DNA of 64,000 bases from Dasyornis broadbenti (Eukaryota > Chordata > Aves > Passeriformes > Dasyornithidae), in contig VZRN01006399.1 in assembly GCA_013397935.1 (NCBI GenBank), positions 976,315 through 1,040,314 on the forward strand. The letters run 5' to 3'. This document shows, piece after piece, positions 13,288 to 26,239 of this stretch. Positions within the stretch are counted from its first letter, which is position 1; each line of letters begins with the position of its first letter. Both the position numbers and the translations under genes were made by a program. The notes beneath the pieces were generated by a model, which had not been told where the DNA came from, made no database searches, and saw nothing but the letters and a program-made list of their open reading frames with translations.

Positions 13288-14540
13288 AAGAACATCGAAC
13301 ACTTTTTTCTTTTCCTTTTTGTTTCAAGCATTGAATTTGTGCTCAATAATACACATCAACTGTGATTGTACACTATTCTCCCTCATAGCCCTCTCTCCAG
13401 TATTAATTCACTTTATAAGAATATATAAACATATAATATATTTTTCTTTTTACAAATAAGTCAACAGAAATAGTTTAGTATTACTAACAGTATTTATAGT
13501 GTTAATGCAAAAACGAAAGGTACTTATGGGTTATAATATGAATGCAGATTTTAAAAGGATAAAAATGGTTCTCAGGCACCACAAGATAGACTGAAAATAC
13601 CATTTTTAACATGCACACATTAATGAGTATAAATCCCCAGGGAGGCTTACGTAGCAATTCTGTTCTAAAGCATTCTTTCCATTTAGTATTTTAACATGAC
13701 CTCCCACAGCGGAGGAGACAAACTTACCATTGGCTGCTGCTTCTTACCTGCTAGCTTATTCTTGATCAACAAGACCAAGAAATAAGAAATACATCAATGT
13801 AAGTTCACAAAAGAATTTACAGCATTTTTTGTCTGTTTTTATTATGTTTCCTGAGGTTCATTTATGCTAAGAAAATCCTGAGGTCAGCTAAAAGCTATTT
13901 TTAACTTTTGGGTTTGTTTATTTTCTGGGATCAAAATGTTGCTGATGTTTAGCCTAAAAAGTATTGTTCTCAACAATATGCAAAAGTATAATGACAAAAC
14001 CATTGTCACACACATCATTTTACCTCTTTAAACATGGGTTGTTAGTATTTTGTTGCTGTGTGTATGTAATGTAAAATCCATTGACATAGAGCACTCTTTC
14101 AATATTCTGAGAAACCCAACAGTGCAAAAAAATCTGCAATTTTACCCCAAGCTGTACAGAAAAATTGTATCTGCTATATCTTAAGCCATCATTTGAAATC
14201 CATGAAACAATAGAGGTGTAATGATAATTTCTACAGAAATTTTAAAAGAATTTCTACAGAAAGTTAAAAAGCTGGATAGTTTTAAGTGCTGGAATACAAA
14301 TTTAACTTAGCTACACATCATCTGTTTCCATTGCAGACAATGGAAAATGTGCATGTGAATCTAAAGGCAGAATTTAGACCTTAAAGCCTTGAAATAACAA
14401 GTTCTGCTGTTCTACTTTGCAATGTAATTGTTCTACTATAAGTATGGGGAGAATACTAACAAATTCATTATTTCAGTGAACAATTATAATTCTTGACCCT
14501 TAAAATTAGGAACAGTAATTAAACTTAGTTTAAGTTTCAC
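13288..14540 (+). other. KIAA1958: probable KIAA1958 3' UTR
   Basis: AT-rich sequence directly after the stop codon with no open frame of interest and no repeat element. No canonical AATAAA occurs in this part; the only fair poly(A) candidate is ATTAAA at 14518-14523, with a GT-rich stretch about 30 bases later. The true 3' end could be further downstream, so the right boundary is a guess. Confidence 0.4.
14518..14523 (+). terminator. KIAA1958: candidate KIAA1958 poly(A) signal (ATTAAA)
   Basis: The second most common poly(A) hexamer, followed about 30 bases later by a G/T-rich stretch (ggctgtggtgagg). It is the best candidate I see within 3 kb of the stop codon, but the signal is weak. Confidence 0.25.
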
Positions 14541-16149
14541 AAGGATATACTACGGCTGTGGTGAGGCTTTAGACAAGTCTGCTGGGGTAATCTAGTGCCT
14601 GCTGAAGTCAATGAAAGAGACAACCTCAGCTGACTTCCCCTGGGTATTGGACCAAACTGTTCCTGAGAGGCTTTCTTGTTTTGCAATTTTTAATTATTGT
14701 GTTTCTTTATGTTAGTCTGTACTTCTTCACATTCATGCATATCCTTCATATTCTTTAGATCTGCAACTGTGCAATGATTTTAATCATCACTAATTCCAAA
14801 GAAGATGTGAAACAAAGGTAGCAAATATAAATAGAAACAAGCCACCTGGCACCTATAACCTTTTTTCCGAGTTCCTAGGATGAAATATTCCTGTGTGCAA
14901 GGGAGGTGGTAGAGTGTCTGCAGCTCACTTAAGCCTTACTGAAGGTCTCTTTTGGGGATGAAACAGGTAGCAGTCATGCCACTGAAAGTCTAAGAGCAGA
15001 GATTTCCACTTTAATAAGTAACTGTCCTCCCAGGAAGTTTTATGCAGGTAACACAACCTGGCTCTGATCTCTTTGTTTTCCACACATAGTAAGGCAGGTA
15101 CAAAGTCTGCATTTCCTATATCTGGCACGTCATGGCAGGGTAACCACCAGCTCTACAGTCTTCCATTTACCATTTGCCGTGTCTCACGGTAGGCAGTGGA
15201 CTGGTGGGCACAAGCAGTTGTTTGTGTTGCAGAGCCCTCCTTTTCTAACTTGGTTTTGGGGCTTGGAGACCAAATTGTGACACCACTGAAGTGACTGCAA
15301 GCAGTGTCCATGAGTTTCAGTACCATGGCATATCTGACTTGTAGGTGAAGGAGACAGAAGTACAGAGAGATTTCAGGTGAAGCGAGAAAGACAGCTACCC
15401 AATTTCCAGATGAGGCCAGACATCTGATTGCTGTTTGCACTGCTTTGCCTTTTCATGCCAGTGCTTTTAATGTGATAATAGTTTAAAACAAGGCCAGTGC
15501 TGCTGTGGGATTTCTTTGCAGTTTTCCACTGAGGACTCACAGAGCTGCGTGTAGTATGTGCTGGAGTGTGAGGGTTCCATGCCAAGGACCTCTCTCAAGG
15601 TGCCAGGTGAGAGCTCAACCATGGAGCCAGCCTCTAGGGAAGTCTGGTCTCTGTTTCTCCCTTTCTGGCACTCATCTCAACACTTCCCAGTGACAGCTAT
15701 TGCAGTATCTGATGTACTTCCCTACATTCTGTTTCCTGTTCTGCAATATGGGGATGCATATCATCTGCCCTTTGTGGGGCAGCAGAGCTGTTTTCCGCTT
15801 CTCTTGCCCTGCCCAACCCACCCCTTTGCTCTGAGGAGGCCAGTCACTGGCTGTGCATGGGCCATGCTGCAAGCAGCTGTTTGAAGTCTTACTTCACATC
15901 CATGCTGTAATTCAGCCCCAACACAGACCTCAGAAGAAAGAAGACCAGCACTCTCGGGTTTTGAACTGGGACGTCAAAAGAAGCATTTCCCATGACTTTT
16001 TGACTCTACATGCTGCCTAAGTTGTTGTATGGTATTAGGATGGTTTGTGCTGATGTCCAGCAACAGTGAGGCAACATCTCCGATACTCTTGACTTAGCAG
16101 GGCACATCAACAACCTCTGCTTGTCTGGCTAGGGGATAAGCTGTGGAGT
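14541..16149. other. non-coding stretch, nothing recognised
   Basis: Unique-looking sequence between the probable 3' UTR and the CR1 at 16.15 kb. Overlapping open frames of up to 108 codons occur on both strands at 15153-15884, but none shows a domain, a splice-framed exon or codon bias I can support. Confidence 0.5.
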
Positions 16150-17788
16150 GTATGTGCTTATTGTGATAGCCTCGATATTATCAGGAGGAAGGCCAAGGCC
16201 CAACTGAAATTAAATCTTGCCAAGGATGTCAGAGACAACAAGCAGAGCATCTGCAAATACATCAGTAACAAAAAGAAAAGGAAGGATAATATAGGCCTGT
16301 TACTAAATGAAGGGGGGACTCTGGTAACAGAGGACAAAGAGAAGTCAAGAGTTACTGACCACCACCTTTGTGTTGGTCGTCATTTGCAAGACAAGCCCTC
16401 AGGGATCTCTGACCCTGGTGACCAGGGTAAAGGAATGCTGGAAGGGAGACCTTCTCCTGGTCAAGGAGGATTAAGTTGGAGAATTCCTATGCATCCACAA
16501 GTCCCTGGACCCTGACAGGATGCATCCACAAGTGCAAAGAGATCTGGTGGACACCAGAGATGAGGCTGCTAATGATCACCTTTGAAAAGTCATGGAGCTC
16601 AGGAGAGGTGCCTGAAGATTGAAGAAAGCAAATGTCACCGCAGTGTTCAAAGACAGAAAGACAGAGAAACTAGGGCATTACTGGCCGGTTAGCCACACCC
16701 AATCCTAAAGCATAATCCCTGGAAAGGTGGGGGAATGCCTTATTCTGAAGGCCACCTCTATCCATGGAAGAAGTTGATCAGGATAGTTAGCATAGATTCA
16801 CTAAAGGTAAATCATGCTTGACCAACCTGATTGCCTTCCACAATAAACTACCTGGATGGATGAGGGGACAGCAGCAGATATTGTCTACCTTGACTCAGTG
16901 AGGCTTTCAATACTGTCTCTTACAACATTCTCATAGGCAGACTCAGGAAGAGTGGACTGGATGAGTGGACAGGGAGGTGGATTGAGAACTGGCTGAACAG
17001 CAGATCCCAGAGACCATAATCAGTGGCACAGGGCCTAGTTGAAGGCCTGTCCCAAGTGTTGTCTCCCAAGGTTCAATAGTGGGTCCAGTCTTTTTTAACC
17101 TGTCCATCAGTGACTTGGATGAAGGGGCAGAGGCCTCCTCAGCAATTTCACTGATAATACAAAGCTGGCAGGAGTGGCCGATAGCCCAGAGGGCTGTGCA
17201 GCCCTTCAGAAGGACCTCGACAGGCTGGAGAGATGGGCAGAAAGGAACCTCCTGAAATTCAGCAAAGACAAATGCAGGGTCCTGCACCTGGGAAGGAACA
17301 ACCCCAGGCACCAGCACAGGCTGGGGGTGACCTGCTGGAAAGCAGCTCTGTGGAGAGATGGACCTGGGAGTCCTGGTGGACAGCAAGCTCTCCCTGAGCC
17401 AGCAGTGCCCTGGTGACCAAGAAGGCCAATGACATCCTGGAGTGATCCCACCCCTCTTCTCAGCCCTGGTGAGGCCTCACCTGGAATGCTGTGTCCAGTT
17501 CTGGGCTCCTCAGTACATGCGAGACATGGAGCTCCTGGAGCATGTCCAGTAGAGGGCAACAAAGATGATTAAGGGTCTGGAGCATCTCTCTAACCACACA
17601 CAGGAACAGGCTGTACAAACATGTTGTGGACTCACCCTCACTAAAGATATTCAAGAATCATCTGGGCACAATCCTGTGCCATGTGCTTTAGGATGACCCT
17701 GCTTGTACAGGGAGCTTGAAACAGATGACCGACTGAGGTCCCTCCCAGCCTTACCCATACGCTGATTCTGTGATTCTGTGATTCTAGG
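16150..17788 (+). mobile_element. CR1 LINE, long fragment with broken reverse transcriptase ORF
   Basis: About 1.6 kb of CR1 covering the end of the endonuclease-RT linker, the reverse transcriptase and the 3' end. Recognisable parts include the 'aggaggaaggccaaggcccaa' type region near 16180, the exhortation-like 'gaccctgacaggatgcatcc' region near 16507, the RT segment around 17100-17300 (a frame reading [20 protein letters not shown] at 17174), and the tail of tandem gattctgt units at about 17762-17788. Stops and frameshifts interrupt the frame throughout, so it is a dead copy. It is in the same orientation as KIAA1958. The left edge is approximate. Confidence 0.9.
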
Positions 17789-20700
17789 AGTAGTTTTGTT
17801 CTGCTTTGTGGTATCCATAGTAACTCCAGCAGTGCTGATGGTAGATTGCCTGGCAAGTTTGGGTGGGGCAGCCCCACATATGCTACTTGTTGAAGAAATT
17901 AAACACACATGGACAAAATATGATACCCAAGTACTATCATAGTACAAAAGTAAACTTACTAGAGTTTTGAAGGGCATTTAATACAACCTATTATTCAGTC
18001 TTTATTTGTGAACAGTTAAAGGAATTGAGTGACCACAGTTTATCTAATTACTATTTGCATTAAGGCCCTGATAGGTTAACCCTCTGGGAGGAAGACTTTG
18101 GATTTAAACCACTTGCATGGTTTTGTCTCATACTGGTAGGGGAGTAGATGTCTAATCTCTGTATTTTAGCTGAGAGAGGACAACTCAGTTAATTGCAATT
18201 CCAACTGAGGGTATTGCACCTGCTTTGGCAGCAAGTTGCAAGTTCACTGTGATGCTGTTTAGCTTCCCTGGTGCCAGGACACAGCATTGTGGACAGGGAC
18301 TAGTGCTGCCAAGTCTTACCAACCTTTCCCTCTGCCTAAATGAAGAACTGTGGTTTCTAACCTTGGCTCTTGATACTGAGTACCTCTTACCATGAAATCA
18401 AGGGCAGGTGGCAAAACACTGGCCTGCTCCTATCCAGTACAGGCAATATGATGGTGTTTGGTGCAGTGACTACAGTGAGGCACTGCAGGTGGGTGGCTGC
18501 ACTCCTGACTACGTTGTACTCTGATGTAAAAGCTGAGCTTTTGCCTCATAGTAAGGCTGCAATTTCCTTAAGATAGGGGTAGCGGGCTCCAAAATAGGGC
18601 TCACTTTTCTTCTTTCTTTTTCCTTTCTTATTTTCCTGCCCCTCATCTTTCTTTGATTTCATGTTAGACCTCATCCGTGAGTGATTTCAACTCAGTTTCC
18701 CATCAGAAAACACAGCAATAAAAGGGGGAAGTCAGACAATTTTTTTGCCAACATACTGAGTTGAATCTACTAAAAAAGTGAGATGCAGAGCCAGCTGGGG
18801 AGACAGAGGATGGTGTTCATCTACCAGCATCACCGAGTCATTAGCCTGGCTCAGCTACTACATCCCATTGGAAACTCATCAAAAGGATAATGCAGACTGA
18901 GACCCTTCTGGATCATTTGCAGATGTATTGGATGCCTTCAGAACTATCTACTGGCTTTTGGGAGATTTGCTCAGTGCTACCAAGAGCAAAATATGGCCTT
19001 GAACTTAAGATAAGAGGCCAAATGCCAAAGCACAGGCCTGCACAGTGCAAAGGAGTCTGCACTAATGTTAGTGCTGGCTTTCCCACATGGCCTTCTCAGG
19101 ACACCACAACAAGAGTTAAACATGGGGATTATACATGGATGTCACTGGACTGATCTGGATGCAGCTGTGCACAATACATGCATTTGGATCTGTTCACGTG
19201 ATTGCACATGTAGATGGGCAGAGCTGGAGACACTTTGGATGGCATAAGCTCTGTTTTATTAGTCATTCATGCATGTATTTATGATATTGTGGTTTTGCAC
19301 AATGTTACATGTCTTCATGCAGTTAGTTGGAACTGAAGTCTGTTACATCTGGGTGTAGCAAACTGCCTGTTTTATTTTCAAAAATGTATTAATGCAACAA
19401 AATGTATTTTTTAGTGCAGGAGAATGAAATACTGTCATGAGCTACTCTGTAAACTAAATTCCAAGAGATATCTAAAATAACAGCATATATCTTGTTCACT
19501 TGCATAGTGCAATAATTCTATGATATCAGCATCATGGCTACTGACGTAGAGGATAATTAACAATGAAATCAGTCCTGCTGCACATTCTCCTTCATAAAGA
19601 ATACCAACACTTTCAAGCTGCTTTTAGAAGCTGCTGTGTGCTGTTATCAGTCTCTACAGCATTGTTGTCCTATTAGAAAGCTATGTAGAGAATGACACAC
19701 AAGCAATGTTGTACTGTTGTGTGTTTGTGTCTTAGATGTTAGTGACCGAATCTTGTTCTGTTGTTTGCGCAAGTGATGTGGGGTGGTAAGACGGGGATCA
19801 GAAAGAGCAGGTGCTGTGTCACTCTAGAGCCCAGGCTGCCCTAAGGACTGAGACAGCCTTAAAGGAAACTGAGATTCTTGTTGCACTAGGTTTCTTCCCT
19901 GTCCAGCTCATATTTTACCTTTTCTTGTCATGTCTGAGTACATCCCCTAAGTGCATTCCTGACCTGACCAGCACATGTGGTGCATGGATCATTCTGTCTG
20001 ACAATTAGCTGAAAACAACTGTGATTGACTGACTGATCTTCCCCATCCCCAACAGCCCTGCTCCTCTCACCATTCCTGATCCCATTATATTCCTCTTTCC
20101 TGGTGTCTGCACTGTGGGGCAGGAGGACCGCTTTGTGCAGCACTGCTCTTGGCTGGGAGCCCTGCCCATCAAGTGACCTTGTGCTTTGGGGATAACATGC
20201 TCAGGGCAGACCACCTTGCATGGGGTATGCGGGGTTGTGGGATACTGTGTGCGAGCACTCTGGAGGCTCGCATCTCTCATGCTGGAAGCACTCTCCTTCC
20301 CTCTTCTGCTTCTTGTGAGAGGCTTTCAAGTCATGAAATGAGATTAAATTTACTCCTGTGCAGAGGACCAGGCTCACATCTGTGTGCTGTTTGGCCCTCC
20401 ACTGACATCATGGACTGACAATAGGGTTGAGATGACTGGTCCTCAACAATATTCAACTTCTGGGCTCTTTCTGTTGTGGAGAGGAGTTCATCTCATATGG
20501 TGTGGACAACAGGGCATTGGGACGCATCCAGCTCCTTGAACTTCCAGAAGCAATGCAAATGTGTGTTAAAAGAGAACCTACAGGATGCAGAAGTGTCATT
20601 TGGTATGCCTGAAATGAGCCAGTTCACACGTCTTGGTTAGGGTGGAGAAGGACTCTGCTCTTCACTGTGAAACATGACAGGAAATGGGTCTGCACTTCTT

Positions 20701-22215
20701 AATGAGGGTTCTTTGCTAAATGTCACCATGAAGAGATGGCTTCTTTGTTGTTCTTAAGGGGCAGGATGTATTTTCTCTTATTTCTCTGCTTTCCTGTGTG
20801 TGCTGAATCTGCACTCAGTGCTGAGGAGCAGTGGAGAGAGGAGACCATCCATCCATCGTAAAGTATGGCTATATTCCTAGCCCAAAGCTTGAAACTGCTT
20901 TCTAGTGATGGTCCCCATATGCTGAGCTATGCCTTGGTGGCTGGGGACAGTATCTTAATAGCTGGTGTTTCCCAGCACATCTGTTTGCTCTGTGCACATC
21001 CAGATGAGTGTTGCTGCATGATTCTCCAAAAACAGCCCAAGGGCAGCTTTTCAAAGACACCCCTATCAGGTGGGCATCTGGAAGCGAAGAAGGGAGAAGG
21101 CCCTAAGCAAACGAAATGATGATGCTTTCCCAGAGAGAACGTATGACAAACACATGAGGCTGTGCTTTATCTCTTCAAGGGTTTTGGAAAGCTAAGGGCC
21201 CCCAGGGCCATCAGTGCTCCACCTCTTTCACAGGCCCATAATTACAGCTGGCAAGGGAGTGGCCCTTCTGAGGACAAGTCGGAGTTCTCTGAGCTCCCAG
21301 CATGTTGCATGGCTGCACTGCTTCCAGCATTACTCGTGCAAACCAGGTTCCAGTGTGTTCTTCCCCACTGTACTCTGGCTGACGCCCTGCGTATCAATGT
21401 TGCCATTGGTCTCCAGCACCTTGACTCTTCCTGGAAGCAGCAGAGAGGCATTTACAGTGGCAAAATACTGCAAAGCTTTGAAGCCCACAGCCCAGAGACA
21501 CCTGTGAGCTTATTGAAAAGTTTGACCCTGTCCTCTCAGTGGAACATATTTGAAGCAGTGATGATGTCTAAAGCTTTAATTCCTAACCTGATGTGGGAAA
21601 AGATCAGTTTGCCACAAAATTCTGTTACTTGAACTGATGGATCTCTGTATCAAGCAATTAATTTATTTCCTCTGTTTTCTCACTGAATTGGTTAATGGTA
21701 GCTGGTAATGCATACAAAATTCCATTTGTTTTATTACACAAATACCACTTAATGAATTGTCTGTGCATTAAAAAATGGACTTAGTGTTTCAAAGAGATTA
21801 GGATGCTTTTGCCTAATCTTTTATTCTTGTCCTCAGCATTCATTAGATAGCAGTTATCACTAGCTCAAAAAAACCCCAGTACTATTTGAGATTTCAATCT
21901 GGTCTTCTGTAATTAAAAGAAGTTTCTTTCACAGCATTTAAGGTACTGGTGAGGTAGGTGCTATCTTTGAAATTCAGTGGGATAATTTAGTTGGAATGAG
22001 AAGAGGTATTTAGCTCTTTTAAGAAAAGCCTGAGGAAACAATCTATGAGTTATTTTTGGTTACTATTATTTGATACAGTCTGTAAGTGTCAAGAAAATAA
22101 TAAAACAATCAAGTGAAGGAAAAAATAACAAGAAAATGCAAAATGTTTAGGACAAAAATAGAAAACTAAATGCTTAAAATTAATTTTACAGATACTCTCT
22201 TTGCCACTTCAGCTG

Positions 22216-22306
22216 CTTTTTTTTTATTTGGTTGGGGATTTTTTGTGGTTTTCTTTGTTGTTGTTTTGTTGTTGTTGTTGGTTTGTTTTTTTGTTTTTTT
22301 TTTTGT
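22216..22306. repeat. T/G-rich low-complexity tract, (TTG)n core
   Basis: A run made almost wholly of T and G with several tandem TTG units around 22256-22280 and T-runs on both sides. It could be the degraded tail of an old retroposed element or simple slippage. Confidence 0.8.
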
Positions 22307-23850
22307 GAACCAATACAGCTCTCTGCCATTCTTCATGCCTAGAATTTGATCTGCTTTCTGAAGGTTGTAATCTTGCTGAGACTGCCCTCATTACCATTAC
22401 AGCATGATCTCAGCTGGTCTGCATCATGTGTAGCTTTATGGAGTCTCTGGTCTGCTCCACATTGCTCCTGCTGGGATTCCTCTTTCTCTTCTACTATAAC
22501 ACATGTAATTCGCTTACTATATGTTAATTTCCAGCCTGAAAACAAACCAGTGCAGGAGACACTGCCTCACTATCTTCAGTGGTGGATAGAGAAGGCAAGG
22601 CAATACTAAATGGTTTCAAATTGATTTTGATAACTTTTGTGTATGGAGACAAAAATCCTAGTGTCTCTGAGGCTAAAGGTGCACTGAAGAATGACTGCAG
22701 TGTCAGTTGCTTTGTGGAGACCTTTGTTTTCTGCCTGGTGCTTATGATTCAGATCTTGGAAGCTTTGCCTTCTTCAGGAGCTTTCTCTGTGAGCAATTTG
22801 AAAGACTGGGTTCCTCTGCACAAGGCTGGGTGCATGGATGTGAACTGCAGGTGCAGAAGTATCCAAGGCATTCAGGGATATGCAGACAAAATGTGAAATG
22901 AAATGTCTTAATTAAGTCTGAAAGCTGTCTGGGGAAGAAGTGGTGAGAACCTGATTTTGCACCTCTTTATGGCAGTACCTGCAAACTGGGTGGTGCTGCT
23001 GCCAGAGAGAATTTGGTGCCACTTGTGCAGAGCACTGTGAGAAGTGCATGCCCGTGCCTCTGCCTCCCCGCAGCTCGGGCTGTTCCTGCACTTCCCTCCA
23101 AGAACATGACTGTCCCCACTGGAAGTGAGTCCGAGGTGTGCTGGAGAGAACATTCCTTGGCCATAGATGCATTGTCAGTACTTGTTTTTGTCTGTGTCAC
23201 CCATCCATCTCAGGGCTCATTTCAAGACCTGTCAGGGCAGACCAAATATGCAATACTGGAAGAAAAAGAAGTGGCAGAATATCCAAGTGCAATGAAAGGC
23301 AGTGGAAAGGCAGTGGAAAAGCCTGGCAAACATAATGAAGTTTTTGTCTTTTTTTTTCCTAAAGAAGGCAAGCGTAATCCTTATCCTTTAATATCCTACT
23401 TTGTTTTACACCGGAATTTGAAAACAGTTTCCATTTGTTTTAATTATCTGCAGGCTTTAACTCTGCCTTTGAAAAGCATTTTTGCTATGACAACTCTTGG
23501 TCTCATGGTGAGCAGTGCAAGGAAAAAAAGCTAATGTAAGGCTTTTGCCTTTCCCTGCATGCAATGTTTAATCTTTCTAATGTGAATGTATTTTTTGCCA
23601 TTTTGTAAACTGACAAGATTAGCACAGTTTCTTCCAAAACAGCAGTTGACAAACATATTTTGCTTAAATATAAGTAAATTTACACCTAACTCTGAATTCT
23701 CCATAGTGACCAATTAATTCTTAGAGTTAAACATCTAAAAGGCTAACACTTACTCACTGACTTTAACAACTGGGTTTTTTAAAGAACAGTTTGTAAAAAA
23801 GTAGATTTTTGTTAAATCTTTTGTTTATTACAAAGATTACACTGTCTTGC

Positions 23851-23882
<32 letters not shown>
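23851..23882. repeat. (AAT)n microsatellite
   Basis: About ten uninterrupted ATA/AAT units. The perfect array suggests it is probably length-polymorphic. Confidence 0.95.
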
Positions 23883-25173
23883 TCTATGCATTGTGTGATT
23901 CAGTGATATTGCTGTTGAAATTCTGCATGTTTTCTAGATGTTCTGACATTTGTATGTTTATGTGGTACTTGTAAAAATCCTAACCATTGCTGCTATAATC
24001 ATCTCCATTTTAGGTAAGTTAAAAACTGTATTAAGAAGCTGTGCCAGTTAGCAGGATTTTTGTGTGTCATGCTAAAACTCTGCATTCTGCTGATCATTTC
24101 TTGGTTTATACCAGTATTTAGTGCCTTCTGTAGAAGGAATCAATATGTTGTGGTAGATGGGATGTGCCAAATTTCTCGTATCTTGTCTGCACAGATGATC
24201 ACTTACCAGCTTGAAGCTTAAAAAAAAAGTAAAGCAAAAAATAATATTTAACTCTCCGTCTTTCTTTCAAATGTCTTGTCATTGATTTTTATTTGGAAAA
24301 CCTTTAACAGAGCTGAAAAGAAGCCATCTTCTCCTGCCACACCTCCTGCAGCAGCAGCCTGCCAACTGTGAGGGGTACGAGGGAATGCGTAGCACCCAAA
24401 TGTTCTTGTTGGTAACAGATCTAGTGAATAGCCAGGCCTGCTCAAGTAATTGTGCAGTGTGCTAAAATGCCATTTAATTAAAGCAGTCCTCTTATTACCA
24501 TAAGAAACTGTTAGCTCTCATAGCAGTTGTGAGCTGGCTCTTGTAAACAAGTGTAAGCCTGGTCAAGTGGTGGATTCCAGTCTCTGCTCTGCCTCTACTG
24601 AAGCCACACATTGCTGCCAAATGAGACTTGGATGAAATTCAAGCCCAAGGTTTTTGGTCTCATTCTTTCCAAGTGCTCCCATGGCAGACCAGCCCTGTTT
24701 ATCAAAATTCTGACATTGCCTTTTCAGTTCCTCTTCTACCCTCTGCCTATAATCTGGCAGTATGGCAAATACACACAAGCATATACATTAGTTTTGATCT
24801 TTGTAAGATTTTGACAGGCTGAAATTGTATCATACTGTACTCATACGGCAGAAGCAGGCAAGAGGGAAATGTGAGATACCTCTCTGGTGCTTTTCACAAC
24901 CACCAGGCATGGTTTACTGTACTTAGACTGATCTTTTAAATAGTATTTTGTATGGTAAAAAGAAGAGACTGACCATCAGTTTTCCATCTCCACTGAGAGA
25001 TGAAAGCCCGTTACACATCTTGAAAAGACATTTCAAATCAAAATAACAAGTTATCAGAAAAATTCTGTGATTGGAAAATAAGAGTACATTGAATTCATCC
25101 TTAGAAATATTGGTCTGAAATCATCTCTGTCTCCAAGCAGGGAAATGTACCCCTTGTGAGTTAAAACACTTCC

Positions 25174-25203
25174 AAAAAAAAAAAAAAAAAAAGAGAGAGA
25201 GAG
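25174..25203. repeat. poly(A) followed by (GA)n
   Basis: A run of about 19 A residues passing into six or so GA units. There is no CR1 or SINE body next to it that I recognise, so I call it a simple repeat and not a retroposon tail. Confidence 0.85.
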
Positions 25204-26216
25204 AAGTTTATACCAAAATTTTCAATGTAGTTGTTCCTTTTAGTGATACCCAATACATTTACAAAAAGCAATATTAAAGGAAACATACAGAATATACTGA
25301 AAATTATCCTGTGTAGTAGGTTGCACATCAGTCCCCCACAAACTGCTGAATTTAAAAACCCCAGCTGAAGATTAAAACCTTCCACAAGTGATTAGAATGC
25401 AGAGAAGCCTTTTGCAGCACCTAAACTCCCATCTGTTGGAGGGAATAGGGCCCTCTTCAGAAATGTTAGGTCCTTTTGTTGTCCTTTAAAATCTGGAAGC
25501 TTCTTCAGACTTATTTTACCAGACCAGGAGCCAGCTGGGGCCAGTTACAATGTGATTCTCCATTCATTTTGTTGTCTAGTAGCCATTTATACATGAACAT
25601 GTGCTTCCACAGTATGAGTGAAGGGCTTTGACTCCCCAGAACTCCTGCCTATGTGGCCCTCATATTAAATATTCAAAGCATGGTCCTATATCCTGGATTT
25701 CTTCTATTTATAGGCAGATTAGAGTCTCAATGCTCCCACCATTGCACTATTGTCTTATCAACTGGTCTTTCTAACTTCTTCCATGTGTTGGCCTAACTTG
25801 CCAAGAAACCACAGTCAGATTCCTGCAACACAGCAGCTGTTTTTTCCCCATCTTCTTTTCTTCCATTGTGAAGCTAGACATATCTGCATTATCTCCAGCT
25901 TAGATTTGAGTCAGAAAAGCCATCAGTATCCTTTATTCCCACTTTGCACCCTGAAAATGCAGTTAGGATTCTATAGGTGCAGACTTGACCTAGCCTGCTG
26001 CCTGTGGCACATCAGTCTCTAGTTGTATTTGTTTGCTTTTCACCAAGATTCATGAGTTTCAAAATGCAAACTGGATTATATTAATGGTGTGCTGGTTTAG
26101 ATACCACTTTCCAATCACAGTGATTCCTTCGGTGCACATACTTCAGTCCTTGAATTGCATTTTGTCTGATGTGCGTTATATTGCTGGAGGACCAGCTTTC
26201 CTGTTTTTTTAGTTTG

Positions 26217-26239
26217 TTTTTTTTTTTAAAAAAAAAAAA
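26217..26239. repeat. T11-A12 perfect palindrome
   Basis: Eleven T residues directly followed by twelve A residues, a self-complementary low-complexity tract with potential to form a hairpin in single-stranded form. Probably slippage-derived. Confidence 0.85.

Noticed and set aside
16943..17562. 147- and 118-codon minus-strand frames
   Set aside because: Antisense of the CR1 reverse transcriptase region.
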